Below are positions 34,924 to 43,257 of a DNA stretch of 64,000 nt, in pieces. The notes below the pieces were generated by a model. The model made no database searches, was not told the origin of the DNA, and saw nothing but the letters and a program-made list of their open reading frames with translations. Made by a program: the position numbers and the translations under genes. Source of the stretch: Rubrivivax albus (GTDB lineage: Bacteria; Pseudomonadota; Gammaproteobacteria; Burkholderiales; Burkholderiaceae_C); contig NZ_SACT01000008.1 of the NCBI RefSeq assembly GCF_004016515.1, forward strand, positions 62,001-126,000. Direction: 5' to 3'. Positions within the stretch are counted from its first letter, which is position 1, and every line of letters starts with the position of its first letter.

Positions 34924-36603
34924 TTGAGTCAAGACACATTGCCAGCGAGCACGCGTCCACTGCCATTCCGCCTTTGGCCGTCGGCAAGGACACTTACGGG
35001 GTTCGCGCTGCTGGCATGGCTGATTTCACTAGGGCTCAACGGCTTCGTGGATGTCAACCAGCGTGCGTACAGCGGTGCTCACGTGCTCGCCATCGGTTGG
35101 CTCGGCCCTCTCATGGTCAACTTCGCCTGGTATGCCAACCTGTTCTTCCTGATCAGTGTCGCTCTGCTTCTAGGCAAGCGTTCGGCGGTCTGGTCGTCGC
35201 TTCTTGCAGCAGCGCTTCCCCTGCAAACGATCACGTTCGTGAAGGTTCCTCTCAATGAGGCCGGCGGTGCCGTTGGTGTCTTTGGCCTCGGATGGGGCTT
35301 CGTGGTTTGGTACTCAGCAACGTTGCTGCTAGTCGCTGCCGCCGGGACCCGTCAGATCGAATTGCATGCCGATCGCCGGGCGCCGAGCGCGGAAATGCGC
35401 CAGTGGGGCTTGGCCCTGTGCCTCGGGTTCATCTTGTTTGCCGGCGCACTCGCACTTCACGATCGACTGAGAGCCAACACCGCTGACGGTGAGCGACTTC
35501 GCCAAGTTGCCTTCAAGCGAGGTGCCGTTTGCAACATCGAGCAGCCGCGCGCGGGGGAGTCGACTGCGCTCGGGGACGGGCCGCTGGAAGTCCGGACCCT
35601 CGATGGCAGCAGCAGGTTGGCCTATCCGTTCAACGATGTGCGCGATCTGCTGAATTGGGGTATTCCGACCGTAAGGGCGGCCGGTCGCGACTACTCGTTC
35701 GCGTTCGCCGGTGATGAACTTGTCTTGACGTCGGTCCCCGCGGTGGGGCCACCGGCTGCAACTCTCGTCGTCGATCCAGGGACGCCGCAGAACAAGTACG
35801 CGATCACCGTTTCACTGGAAACGGGTCAACCCGGCGACGAGCCGTTTCGGTTCACGTGGACGAAGGATCGTGGCTATGGAAACGGATACTGTCCGGACTA
35901 CGCCACCCTCCCTCGCCCAGGCGAGCAGCCGAGGGAGATGCTCGAACAGGCACTAGCCCTGGGCCCGCAGGCATCTCGTGCGGCGGTGTTCAACACCAGG
36001 CACGAGCAGGAAATGAAGAGGCGGAATGACGAGTCGAAGGGCCCGGTCATGGCAACTTTTCTGGGCGAGTCCGGCGTACCCAGGAGCGAGCCATCGTTGG
36101 ATGTGCCTGGCCAGTCGGGACGACTTCAAGCACTCGCGCTGGCATTGGCCCGCGCTGAAGCCATGCGCTTAGAGAGGACACGCCGCATGAATGTCGGATG
36201 TCCCGAAGGGACGGGGTGGCTTTCCAGTTGGCAAAAGGTGCCGTATGCCGGCTCGCTGGACATCGATGCTGGCGTGCCGTTCATGGTGGATGAGCGAGCC
36301 TTCTATCTGAAGCGAAGTTTGCCGGTGAAGGCAGTGTGTGTCGGTGAATCCGTCTTCACGTACCATGAGGTCGCAGGCGACAGGGAAGGCAATCGGAGGT
36401 TGGCTATCGACAAGCGGGCCCTGGCGGACTTCCGGTACCTTGGTGCAGTCACGATCGTCCTTCCGAAACCAGTACTCACGCCGGGAGCCGACTTTCGACT
36501 GACGGCAATCGAAGAGCACGACGAAGGCATGTCAGCGCTGCTGGAACTCGAGAAGACAGGCCAAGTCATCGCATTCAGGGCCCCACTCAATTTCAAACGC
36601 TAG
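34924..36603 (+). CDS. polytopic membrane protein of unknown function in a lower-GC island
   Basis: A 559-aa product read from TTG 34924 (LSQDTLPASTRPLPF); TTG 34870 would add 18 residues, and no ATG occurs before about residue 63. Residues about 20-175 contain five hydrophobic helices (for example LTGFALLAWLISLGLNGF, ANLFFLISVALLLG, GFVVWYSATLLLVAAAG, WGLALCLGFILFAGALAL). The C-terminal about 380 residues are soluble and charged, likely periplasmic, with Arg/Glu-rich helices around RLQALALALARAEAMRLERTRR. I recognise no family. Third positions use A/T far more than all neighbours, indicating recent transfer. The gene is flanked by gene-poor DNA and a transposase fragment. Confidence 0.7.
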   Translation: MSQDTLPASTRPLPFRLWPSARTLTGFALLAWLISLGLNGFVDVNQRAYSGAHVLAIGWLGPLMVNFAWYANLFFLISVALLLGKRSAVWSSLLAAALPLQTITFVKVPLNEAGGAVGVFGLGWGFVVWYSATLLLVAAAGTRQIELHADRRAPSAEMRQWGLALCLGFILFAGALALHDRLRANTADGERLRQVAFKRGAVCNIEQPRAGESTALGDGPLEVRTLDGSSRLAYPFNDVRDLLNWGIPTVRAAGRDYSFAFAGDELVLTSVPAVGPPAATLVVDPGTPQNKYAITVSLETGQPGDEPFRFTWTKDRGYGNGYCPDYATLPRPGEQPREMLEQALALGPQASRAAVFNTRHEQEMKRRNDESKGPVMATFLGESGVPRSEPSLDVPGQSGRLQALALALARAEAMRLERTRRMNVGCPEGTGWLSSWQKVPYAGSLDIDAGVPFMVDERAFYLKRSLPVKAVCVGESVFTYHEVAGDREGNRRLAIDKRALADFRYLGAVTIVLPKPVLTPGADFRLTAIEEHDEGMSALLELEKTGQVIAFRAPLNFKR

Positions 36604-36709
36604 AGCAAGCGTGGCCTTACGGCCGAATTGCGTCACTGGCCGGCGATGTGCAGGATCTGAGGGTCCGTGCCCCGCTTGTAGGTTTGCACTTGACCGGCAG
36701 GTGCAACTC

Positions 36710-36847
36710 ATGGACGGGCAGCGAGTCACCAAGCCCAAGGACACCCGGCGTCGGCCCTCTGATGCTTTCAAGCAAACGCTCATTGATCGCAGCCTGGCAC
36801 CCCGAACCTTGGTGGCCGCGATGGCCCACGATACCGGGATCAATGCG
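36710..36847 (+). pseudogene. decayed IS66-type orfA (TnpA-like) fragment
   Basis: About 46 codons from ATG 36710 encode the helix-turn-helix region of a transposase accessory protein: TRRRPSDAFKQTLIDRSLAP followed by TLVAAMAHDTGINAEQ, which parallels the S-x-E-F-K ... P-G-A-S-V-A-A-x-A-x-x-x-G-I-N-A pattern of IS66 orfA proteins. After GINAEQ the frame loses similarity, so the element is truncated. No terminal repeats are visible. Assignment is by pattern only. Confidence 0.5.
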
Positions 36848-37191
36848 GAGCAGGACGCCACCGGGCGGCCGCTGGGGCTACCGGCTAAAGACTTGCGCTC
36901 AAGGACCCCTAGATTGTCACCTCGGTCGGGCGCGGGCTGCGCGCTGCGCCTCAATCGCCCTGCGTGCTGCCCGCAGCGTGTGCCCTCCGCTGCGGGGCTT
37001 CCTTCGGGTGACTGCTGGGCATCTTACCGGCAGCTTCAGGGTGGCGAGATCAGGTCAGTGAATGTCGGCTGAGGGTCGGAAGCGGTCATCCCGCGAGCCC
37101 CGATGCAGCCTCCGCAGCCGCGCTTGCGCCACGCTGTCGCCGCTGCACTGAGCGATCATGCCGGTCTGATCCATTGCCATCGAAGCCCGCC
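36848..37191. other. gap without a gene; intergenic repeat-like sequence near its end
   Basis: Nothing coding is recognisable. Around 37055-37095 the string GTGAATGTCGGCTGAGGGTC followed by GGAAGCGGTCATC resembles a degenerate intergenic repeat commonly scattered in proteobacterial genomes. GC content returns to the local high value from about 37.1 kb on, which marks the right edge of the lower-GC island. Confidence 0.4.
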
Positions 37192-38160
37192 ATGAAAGCC
37201 GCCGTCTACCGCCAACCCGGCCCCGCCCGCGAGGTGCTGCACCTCGAAGACCTGCCTCTGCCCGCACCCGGCCCGGGTGAGGTGCGCGTGCGCGTGGCCT
37301 GCTCAGGCGTCAACCCGTCGGACGTGAAGACCCGCGCCCGCCCGGGCCTGCCCTGGCCGATGGTGGTGCCGCACAGCGACGGCGCCGGCACCATCGATGC
37401 GGTCGGCGCTGGCGTGGACCCGGCGCGCGTGGGCCAGCGGGTGTGGCTGTGGAACGGGCAGTGGGAGCGTGCGATGGGCACGGCCGCGGAAGCCATCGCG
37501 CTGCCGGCACGCCAGGCCGTGCCGTTGCCCGAGGGCGTCTCCTTCGAGGCCGGCGCCTCCATCGGCATCCCGCTGATGACGGCCTTCCACGCCGTGGCGC
37601 AGCTGGGGTCGCTGCTGGGCCGCACGGTGCTGGTGCCCGGCGCCGCCGGGGCGGTGGGCCTGTACGTAACGCAGCTGGCACGCGCCGCCGGGGCGCGCGT
37701 GATCGCCATCGTCAGCAGCGAGGCCAAGGCCGCGCTGGCGCGCGCGGCCGGTGCCGACTCCACCATCGACTACCGGCGCGAGGACGTGGCCGCATGCGTG
37801 AAGTCGCTCACCGGCGGCCGCGGCGCCGACGCCATCGTGGAGGTGGATGCCGCCGCCAACGCCCGCCACTGGGGCGACTGGCTGGCCTTCGGCGGCCAGG
37901 TGGTGGTCTACGGTTCCGGTCAGGCCGACATGGCCCTGCCGTTCCGGCCGCTGATCCTGGGCTTCGTCGACGTGCGCTTCTTCATCGTCTACCGGCTACC
38001 GGACGACGCGCTGCGCGTGACGATCGATGGCGTGACGGACCTGCTTCAGCGCGGCACGCTGCGCCACCCGGCGCCGATCGTGCATGCCCTGGACGACATC
38101 GCGGCCGCCCACGAGGCGGTCGAAGCCGGGGCGCCCGGCAAGGTGCTGGTCCGGCCCTGA
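37192..38160 (+). CDS. zinc-independent MDR oxidoreductase, NADPH:quinone reductase-like
   Basis: A 322-aa medium-chain dehydrogenase/reductase. The catalytic GroES-like half (MKAAVYRQPGPAREVL, VACSGVNPSDVKTR, VPHSDGAGTIDAVGAGV) lacks the structural zinc cysteines, and the Rossmann half has VPGAAGAVGLYVTQLARAAGARVIAIV, a AxxGxxG-type NADPH motif, then GGRGADAIVEV. This matches zeta-crystallin/quinone oxidoreductases. ATG 37192 starts the conserved N-terminus; the upstream in-frame TTG is unlikely. It is convergent with the next gene. Confidence 0.87.
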   Translation: MKAAVYRQPGPAREVLHLEDLPLPAPGPGEVRVRVACSGVNPSDVKTRARPGLPWPMVVPHSDGAGTIDAVGAGVDPARVGQRVWLWNGQWERAMGTAAEAIALPARQAVPLPEGVSFEAGASIGIPLMTAFHAVAQLGSLLGRTVLVPGAAGAVGLYVTQLARAAGARVIAIVSSEAKAALARAAGADSTIDYRREDVAACVKSLTGGRGADAIVEVDAAANARHWGDWLAFGGQVVVYGSGQADMALPFRPLILGFVDVRFFIVYRLPDDALRVTIDGVTDLLQRGTLRHPAPIVHALDDIAAAHEAVEAGAPGKVLVRP

Positions 38161-38176
38161 ACCGGCCGCGCCGGGG

Positions 38177-38875
38177 TCAGAACGCCAGCTTCACGCTGAA
38201 GGTGGCCAGGCGCGCGCGCGCAGGGTCGATCTGGCGCGCGTAGGACACGGCCAGCCAGAGCCGGTCGGCGACCACCGTCGCGCGCAACCCCAGGTTCCAC
38301 CAGGGTGCGGCGCGGTCGTCGCCGGCCAGGTCGCCCATCGGCGCCAGCACCCAGCCGCCGACGGCGAGGCCGGCGTGCTCCGCGGCCAGCGACCAGCCGG
38401 TGCTGCGCGCATCGGCCTCGCGGTCGCGGCTGTGGATGAGGTTCAGGTGCAACGTCCAGTCGGCGGCCAGCGGGCCGCTGTAGACGAGGTTGAAGTCCTG
38501 GCCGACATGGCGCCAGCCGCTGCCGTCGTCGGCCCAGCCCAGGGTGGGCGCCAGTACGACCGCAGCGTCCTCGGACGGCGCCCACAGCAGGACCTTGCCG
38601 CCCACCGACAACCCCTTGGCCAACGGCCCGTCGGCCCGCGCCCGGGCGACGCCGAGGCCCCACTGCCAGTCGCGCCCCGTGCCGCAGGCCACGCCCAGCG
38701 CGTGCTCGTGCGCGCCGGCGCCGCCTTCGCGGGCCGAGGCGGCCACGGCCTCGAGTTCGCATTCGCCACCGCCCAGCACGCCGGCGTCCTCCGACAACAG
38801 CGGCAACCCGGCCTTGGCGGACAGCGCACAGATGGCAGCCAGCACGCCCATCGTCGAGGTCATCCAGCGATTCAT
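38177..38875 (-). CDS. probable outer-membrane beta-barrel protein
   Basis: A 232-aa protein with a signal peptide (MNRWMTSTMGVLAAICALSA, cleavage near AKA) followed by alternating polar/hydrophobic strands (GLGVARARADG, VGGKVLLWAP, LHLNLIHSRD, WNLGLRATVVADRLWLAVSYARQID) and a terminal Phe in ATFSVKLAF, the classic outer-membrane insertion signal. About eight to ten strands are plausible. No family name can be given. GGGAGAA lies just before the ATG. It is divergent from ureD, with 93 nt between. Confidence 0.7.
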   Translation of the reverse strand: MNRWMTSTMGVLAAICALSAKAGLPLLSEDAGVLGGGECELEAVAASAREGGAGAHEHALGVACGTGRDWQWGLGVARARADGPLAKGLSVGGKVLLWAPSEDAAVVLAPTLGWADDGSGWRHVGQDFNLVYSGPLAADWTLHLNLIHSRDREADARSTGWSLAAEHAGLAVGGWVLAPMGDLAGDDRAAPWWNLGLRATVVADRLWLAVSYARQIDPARARLATFSVKLAF

Positions 38876-38968
38876 GGACCGTTCTCCCTTGCATCCGGCG
38901 ATTGGCCGATCTCATGCATATCGGCGGCGGCACGGCGTGCTTGAGCCCTGCGTCGATACACTGCCCGC

Positions 38969-39793
38969 ATGGTCTGGTCCGCCCATCTGGCGCTGCACTA
39001 CCGGCGCGACGGCGGGCGCACGGTGGCGCACGACCGTCATGAAGGTCCGCTGCGCGTGCTGCAGGCGCTCTACCCCGAGGGACCGGATGTCTGCCACCAC
39101 GTGGTGGTGCATCCGCCCGGTGGCATCGTGGGCGGCGACAGCCTGGTGACCGACCTGCAGGCCGAGGCCGGCACGCATGCCCTGGTCACGACACCGGGGG
39201 CCGCCAAGTTCTACCGCAGTGCCGGCCCGCAGGCCGTGCAGCAGGCGCGGCTGCGCGTGGACGACGGCGCCCGCCTGGAATGGCTGCCGCTGGAGACCAT
39301 CGCCTACCGCGGCTGCCAGGCGCGCAACGAGGTTCACCTGGACCTGGCCCCGGGCGCCCAGATGATCGGCTGGGACGTGCTGGCGCTGGGCCTGCCGGCC
39401 GGTGGCGAGGCCTTCGACCACGGCCGCTTCACGCAGCAGCTGCACTGGCCGGGCGTGTGGCTGGAACAGGGCACGGTGGACGGCACCGACACCCGGCTGC
39501 TCGACTCGCCACTCGGCTGGGCCGGGCAGCGCGTGCTGGCCACGGCCTGGATCGCCTCGGGCACCGACTGGCCGGCGGAACAGCGCGACGCCCTGCTGTC
39601 GGTGGCACGCGAGCAGCCTGCCGCGCCCGGCGTGACCGCCGGCGCTACGTCCACGGACCCGCGCCTGGTCCTGCTGCGGGCGCTGGCGCCGCGGGTGGAG
39701 CCGGCGATGCAGCTGCTGCAGGCCGTCCGTGCCGCCTGGCGGCGCACCGCCTGGGCGCTGGACGCCCACCCGCCCCGCATCTGGCGCACCTGA
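38969..39793 (+). CDS. ureD: urease accessory protein UreD
   Basis: UreD (UreH) is the scaffold that binds apo-urease and lets UreF/UreG deliver nickel. The 274-aa protein matches throughout: LALHYRRDGGRTVAHDRHEGPLRVLQ, YPEGPDVCHHVVVHPPGGIVGGDSLV, TTPGAAKFYRS, EWLPLETIAYRGCQARNEV and GWDVLALGLPAGGE. What is odd is the setting: in Burkholderiales ureD normally opens the ureDABCEFG operon next to urt, but here the following gene is a class II aldolase and no other urease gene is in the window; the urt operon lies 21 kb away on the other strand. Confidence 0.88.
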   Translation: MVWSAHLALHYRRDGGRTVAHDRHEGPLRVLQALYPEGPDVCHHVVVHPPGGIVGGDSLVTDLQAEAGTHALVTTPGAAKFYRSAGPQAVQQARLRVDDGARLEWLPLETIAYRGCQARNEVHLDLAPGAQMIGWDVLALGLPAGGEAFDHGRFTQQLHWPGVWLEQGTVDGTDTRLLDSPLGWAGQRVLATAWIASGTDWPAEQRDALLSVAREQPAAPGVTAGATSTDPRLVLLRALAPRVEPAMQLLQAVRAAWRRTAWALDAHPPRIWRT

Positions 39794-39906
39794 CGGCCAT
39801 TGGCGCCCGACGCGCCCTCGGGTCATCCCCGATCGGGCTTCACAGCCTGCCGGCCACGGCGCATGCTCTGCCCTGAACCTTCGACCGGCCTTCTTCAGGA
39901 GTTCCC

Positions 39907-40674
39907 ATGTCAGCCTTTTCCGACCCCCGTGTACGCGACCAGGTCAGCCCCGAGGAATGGGCCCTGCGCGTCGACCTCGCCGCCTGCTACCGCCTGGTGG
40001 CGCTGCACGGCTGGAGCGACCTGGTCTTCACCCACATCAGCGCCCGTGTGCCTGGGCCGGAACACCACTTCCTGATCAACCCCTACGGGCTGATGTTCGA
40101 CGAGATCACGGCCTCGTCGCTGGTGAAGGTGGACGAGCACTGCACCAAGGTCATCGACTCGCCGCACCCGGTCAACCCGGCTGGCTTCGTCATTCACAGC
40201 GCCGTGCACGCCGCGCGGCCGGACGTGACCTGCGTGCTGCACACGCACACGCGCGCCGGCGTGGCCGTCAGCGCGCAGCGCGACGGGCTGCTGCCCATCT
40301 CGCAGCAGGCCAGCCTGGTGGTGGGCTCGCTGGCGTACCACGACTACGAGGGCCTGGCCGTGCGCGACGACGAGAAGGCCCGACTGCAGGCCGACCTGGG
40401 CGACCGCACGAACCTCATCCTGCGCAACCATGGCCTGCTGACCGTGGGAGCCAGCGTGCCTGACGCCTTCCTGGCGATGTACCTGCTGGAGGTGTCGTGC
40501 CAGATCCAGGTGATGGCCATGGCCGGCGGCACGCCGCTGACCATGGTGGATCCGGCGGTGATCCAGGGCGCATCGGCCGCCGCCAAGGTGGCCACGCGCG
40601 GCCAGGGCTCGGCCCTGGTGTGGCCGGCGCTGCGGCGGCGGCTGGACCGGGAACTGCCCGGCTACGCCGACTGA
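39907..40674 (+). CDS. class II aldolase/adducin-family protein
   Basis: A 255-aa zinc-dependent aldolase-fold protein (fuculose-phosphate aldolase type) with the family motifs GWSDLVFTHISARVPG, the metal ligands in VLHTHTRAGVAV, and LRNHGLLTVG carrying the third histidine. Members act as aldolases, dehydratases or decarboxylases on sugar or hydroxy-acid substrates; this subgroup without a phosphate-binding signature often occurs in catabolic clusters. ATG 39907 follows a GGAGT-like site. Its end overlaps the convergent cphA by 13 nt. Substrate unknown. Confidence 0.87.
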   Translation: MSAFSDPRVRDQVSPEEWALRVDLAACYRLVALHGWSDLVFTHISARVPGPEHHFLINPYGLMFDEITASSLVKVDEHCTKVIDSPHPVNPAGFVIHSAVHAARPDVTCVLHTHTRAGVAVSAQRDGLLPISQQASLVVGSLAYHDYEGLAVRDDEKARLQADLGDRTNLILRNHGLLTVGASVPDAFLAMYLLEVSCQIQVMAMAGGTPLTMVDPAVIQGASAAAKVATRGQGSALVWPALRRRLDRELPGYAD

Positions 40675-43244
40675 GCCTGCCGCTCCCGCTGGCGCGCCGC
40701 CAGGTGCGCCAGCGCCTCCTCCACCTGGTCCACCAGCACCAGGCACAGGTCGCCGGGCTGCAGCTGGCCCAGCGCATGGTCGATGGCCGCGAACTCGCCG
40801 TGGATCTCGTCGACGGTGGTCGTGCGCGGCACACCCTGCAGGCCTTGGCGCAGCAGTGCCAGCACCTCGCCGTCGGCGCGGCCGCGCTGGGCCGCGTCCT
40901 GGTACAGGATCACGTCGTCGAAGGCGGCGCCGAGGATCTGCGTCTGCGCGCGGATGTCCTCGTCGCGGCGGTCGCCGGCGGCGCTGATGACGACGCTGCG
41001 GCGCTGCGCCGGCATCGCCTCCACCGCCTGCACCAGCGCGCGCATGGCGTCGGGGTTGTGGCCGTAGTCGGCGATCACCGTGGCGCCGCCGAAGTCCATC
41101 ACGTTGAAGCGGCCCGGCGCACCGTCGGCGTCGTTGACGAAGCTGGCCAGGCCGGCGCGCACGGCGTCGAACGGCAGGCCGCAGCCCCAGGCCGCGCCCA
41201 CGGCGGCCAGTGCGTTCTCGACCTGGAAGCCGATGCGCCCGCCGCGCGTCAGCGGCACCTCGGCCAGCGGCATGCGCGCACGGGCCGGGCCGTCGATGGC
41301 GACGATGTCGCCGCCTTCCACCGTCACCACCCGCCGGCCCTGGGCGCGGTGCGCCGCCAGCGCCGGCAGGCGCGGGTCGGTGGCGAACAGGATCACCTGG
41401 CCCGGGCACACGCCGGCCATGGCCAGGGTGTGCGGGTCGGCGGCGTTCAGCACCGCAAAGCCGCTGTCGGCCACGTTGGCGACGATGGTGCGCTTGAGCA
41501 CCGCCAGGTCCTCCACCGTGGTGATGAAGTTCAGGCCCAGGTGGTCGCCCTCGCCGATGTTGGTGACCACCGCCACCTGGCAGCGGTCGAAGGCCAGGCC
41601 CTCGCGCAGGATGCCGCCGCGTGCCGTCTCCAGCACCGCGGCATCGCAGTCCGGGTGCATCAGCACCTTGCGCGCGCTCTTCGGGCCGCTGCAGTCACCG
41701 GTGTCGATGCACAGGCCGTCCACCCACACGCCGTCGGTCAGCGTCATGCCCACGCGGTGGCCGGCGGCGGCCAGCAGGTGGGCGGTGAGCCGCGTCACGG
41801 TGGTCTTGCCGTTGGTACCGGTGACGGCCACCACCGGGATGCGGCCGTCGTCGCCTGGCGCGTACAGGCGCTCGACGATGGCCTCGCCCACCGGCCGCGG
41901 CTTGCCGTAGCTGGGCGCCAGGTGCATGCGCAGCCCAGGCGCGGCGTTGACCTCGACGACGCCGCCGCGCTGCGCCTCCAGCGGCTGGCCCACGGTCTCG
42001 CAGACCACGTCCACGCCGCAGATCTCCAGGCCCACCATGCGCGCGGCCGATACCGCGCGTGCGGCCACCTCGGGATGCACGTCGTCGGTCACGTCGGTGG
42101 CGGTGCCGCCGGTGCTCAGGTTGGCGTTGTTGCGCAGCACCACGCGCTGGCCGGCCGCGGGCACGGCATCGGGCGACAAGCCCTGCAGGTCCAACCGCGC
42201 GAACGCGATGTCGTCCAGCCGCACCTTCGTCAGCGCCGTGGCGTGGCCGTCGCCGCGCCGCGGGTCGGCGTTCACAGCGTCGACCAGCTCGCCCACCGTG
42301 TGCTGGCCGTCGCCGATGACGAAGGGCGGGTCGCGCCGTGCCGCGGCCACCAGCCGGTCGCCCACCACCAGCAGGCGGAAGTCGTGCCCGGGCAGGAACT
42401 GCTCGACCATCGGCTGGCCCGTCTCCGAGGCCACGCGGTAGGCGATGTCGAAGTGCTCGCGCGACTGGATGTTGACGGTGACGCCCTTGCCCTGGTTGCC
42501 GTCGCGTGGCTTGACCACCACCGGCAGGCCGATCTGCTGCGCCACCGACCAGCCTTCGTCGGCGCTGTCCACCGGCCGGCCACGCGGCACCGGCACTCCG
42601 GCCGCCGCCAGCAGGGCCTTGCTGAGGTCCTTGTCCTGCGCGATCTGCTCGGCCACGGCGCCGGTGCGGTCGATCTCGGCGGCCCAGATGCGACGCTGCT
42701 TCGCACCCCAGCCGAACTGCACCAGGCTGCCTTCGGTGAGACGGCGGTACGGGATGCCGCGCGCCACCGCCGCGTTGACGATGGCGCCGGTGCTGGGGCC
42801 CAGGCGGATGTCCTCGTCCAGCGCGCGCAGTTCGGCCACGACCGCGTCGGCGTCGAAGGGCTCGTCGGCCGCGGCGGCCGCCAGCAGGCGCTGCGCCTGT
42901 TCGAAGGCGCGCAGGCCCACCTTCTCCTCGGTGTACTCGACGACGACCTGGAACACGCCAGGCTCGGGCGCCGCGGCCGTGCGGCTGAAGCTCACCGGGC
43001 AGCCGGCCTGGGTCTGCAGGGCCAGCGTCAGGCGCTCCAGCCAGCGCGCCAGCGGAATGGGGTCGAAGTTGCCGACGGTGCGTACCACGCCGACCGTCGG
43101 CAGCCGCTCGCGCAAGCGGCGCTCCAGCGGCGAGCCGGCCTCGATGGCGCATTCCTCGGGCGTGCAGGTCACGATGGCCTGGATGGCCGTGTGCCGGCTC
43201 CACAGGTTGGGGCCGCGCAGGGCGCGAATGCGGCTGATGTCCAT
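40662..43244 (-). CDS. cphA: cyanophycin synthetase (CphA1 type)
   Basis: Polymerises Asp and Arg, with two ATP per residue pair, into cyanophycin granules, a nitrogen and carbon reserve in the cytoplasm. The 860-aa protein has the three expected parts: an N-terminal domain (MDISRIRALRGPNLWS, RRIWAAEIDRTGAVAEQIAQDKDL), the ATP-grasp domain that adds Asp (PVPRGRPVDS, VVVKPRDGNQGKGVTVN), and a Mur-ligase-like domain that adds Arg, with an intact P-loop GTNGKTT at residues 476-482 and NVADSGFAVLNA, VIADYGHNPDAMRALV. It lies 13 nt after the second synthetase gene and forms an operon with it. Confidence 0.94.
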   Translation of the reverse strand: MDISRIRALRGPNLWSRHTAIQAIVTCTPEECAIEAGSPLERRLRERLPTVGVVRTVGNFDPIPLARWLERLTLALQTQAGCPVSFSRTAAAPEPGVFQVVVEYTEEKVGLRAFEQAQRLLAAAAADEPFDADAVVAELRALDEDIRLGPSTGAIVNAAVARGIPYRRLTEGSLVQFGWGAKQRRIWAAEIDRTGAVAEQIAQDKDLSKALLAAAGVPVPRGRPVDSADEGWSVAQQIGLPVVVKPRDGNQGKGVTVNIQSREHFDIAYRVASETGQPMVEQFLPGHDFRLLVVGDRLVAAARRDPPFVIGDGQHTVGELVDAVNADPRRGDGHATALTKVRLDDIAFARLDLQGLSPDAVPAAGQRVVLRNNANLSTGGTATDVTDDVHPEVAARAVSAARMVGLEICGVDVVCETVGQPLEAQRGGVVEVNAAPGLRMHLAPSYGKPRPVGEAIVERLYAPGDDGRIPVVAVTGTNGKTTVTRLTAHLLAAAGHRVGMTLTDGVWVDGLCIDTGDCSGPKSARKVLMHPDCDAAVLETARGGILREGLAFDRCQVAVVTNIGEGDHLGLNFITTVEDLAVLKRTIVANVADSGFAVLNAADPHTLAMAGVCPGQVILFATDPRLPALAAHRAQGRRVVTVEGGDIVAIDGPARARMPLAEVPLTRGGRIGFQVENALAAVGAAWGCGLPFDAVRAGLASFVNDADGAPGRFNVMDFGGATVIADYGHNPDAMRALVQAVEAMPAQRRSVVISAAGDRRDEDIRAQTQILGAAFDDVILYQDAAQRGRADGEVLALLRQGLQGVPRTTTVDEIHGEFAAIDHALGQLQPGDLCLVLVDQVEEALAHLAARQRERQAQSA

Positions 43245-43257
43245 GGCGATGATCGCT

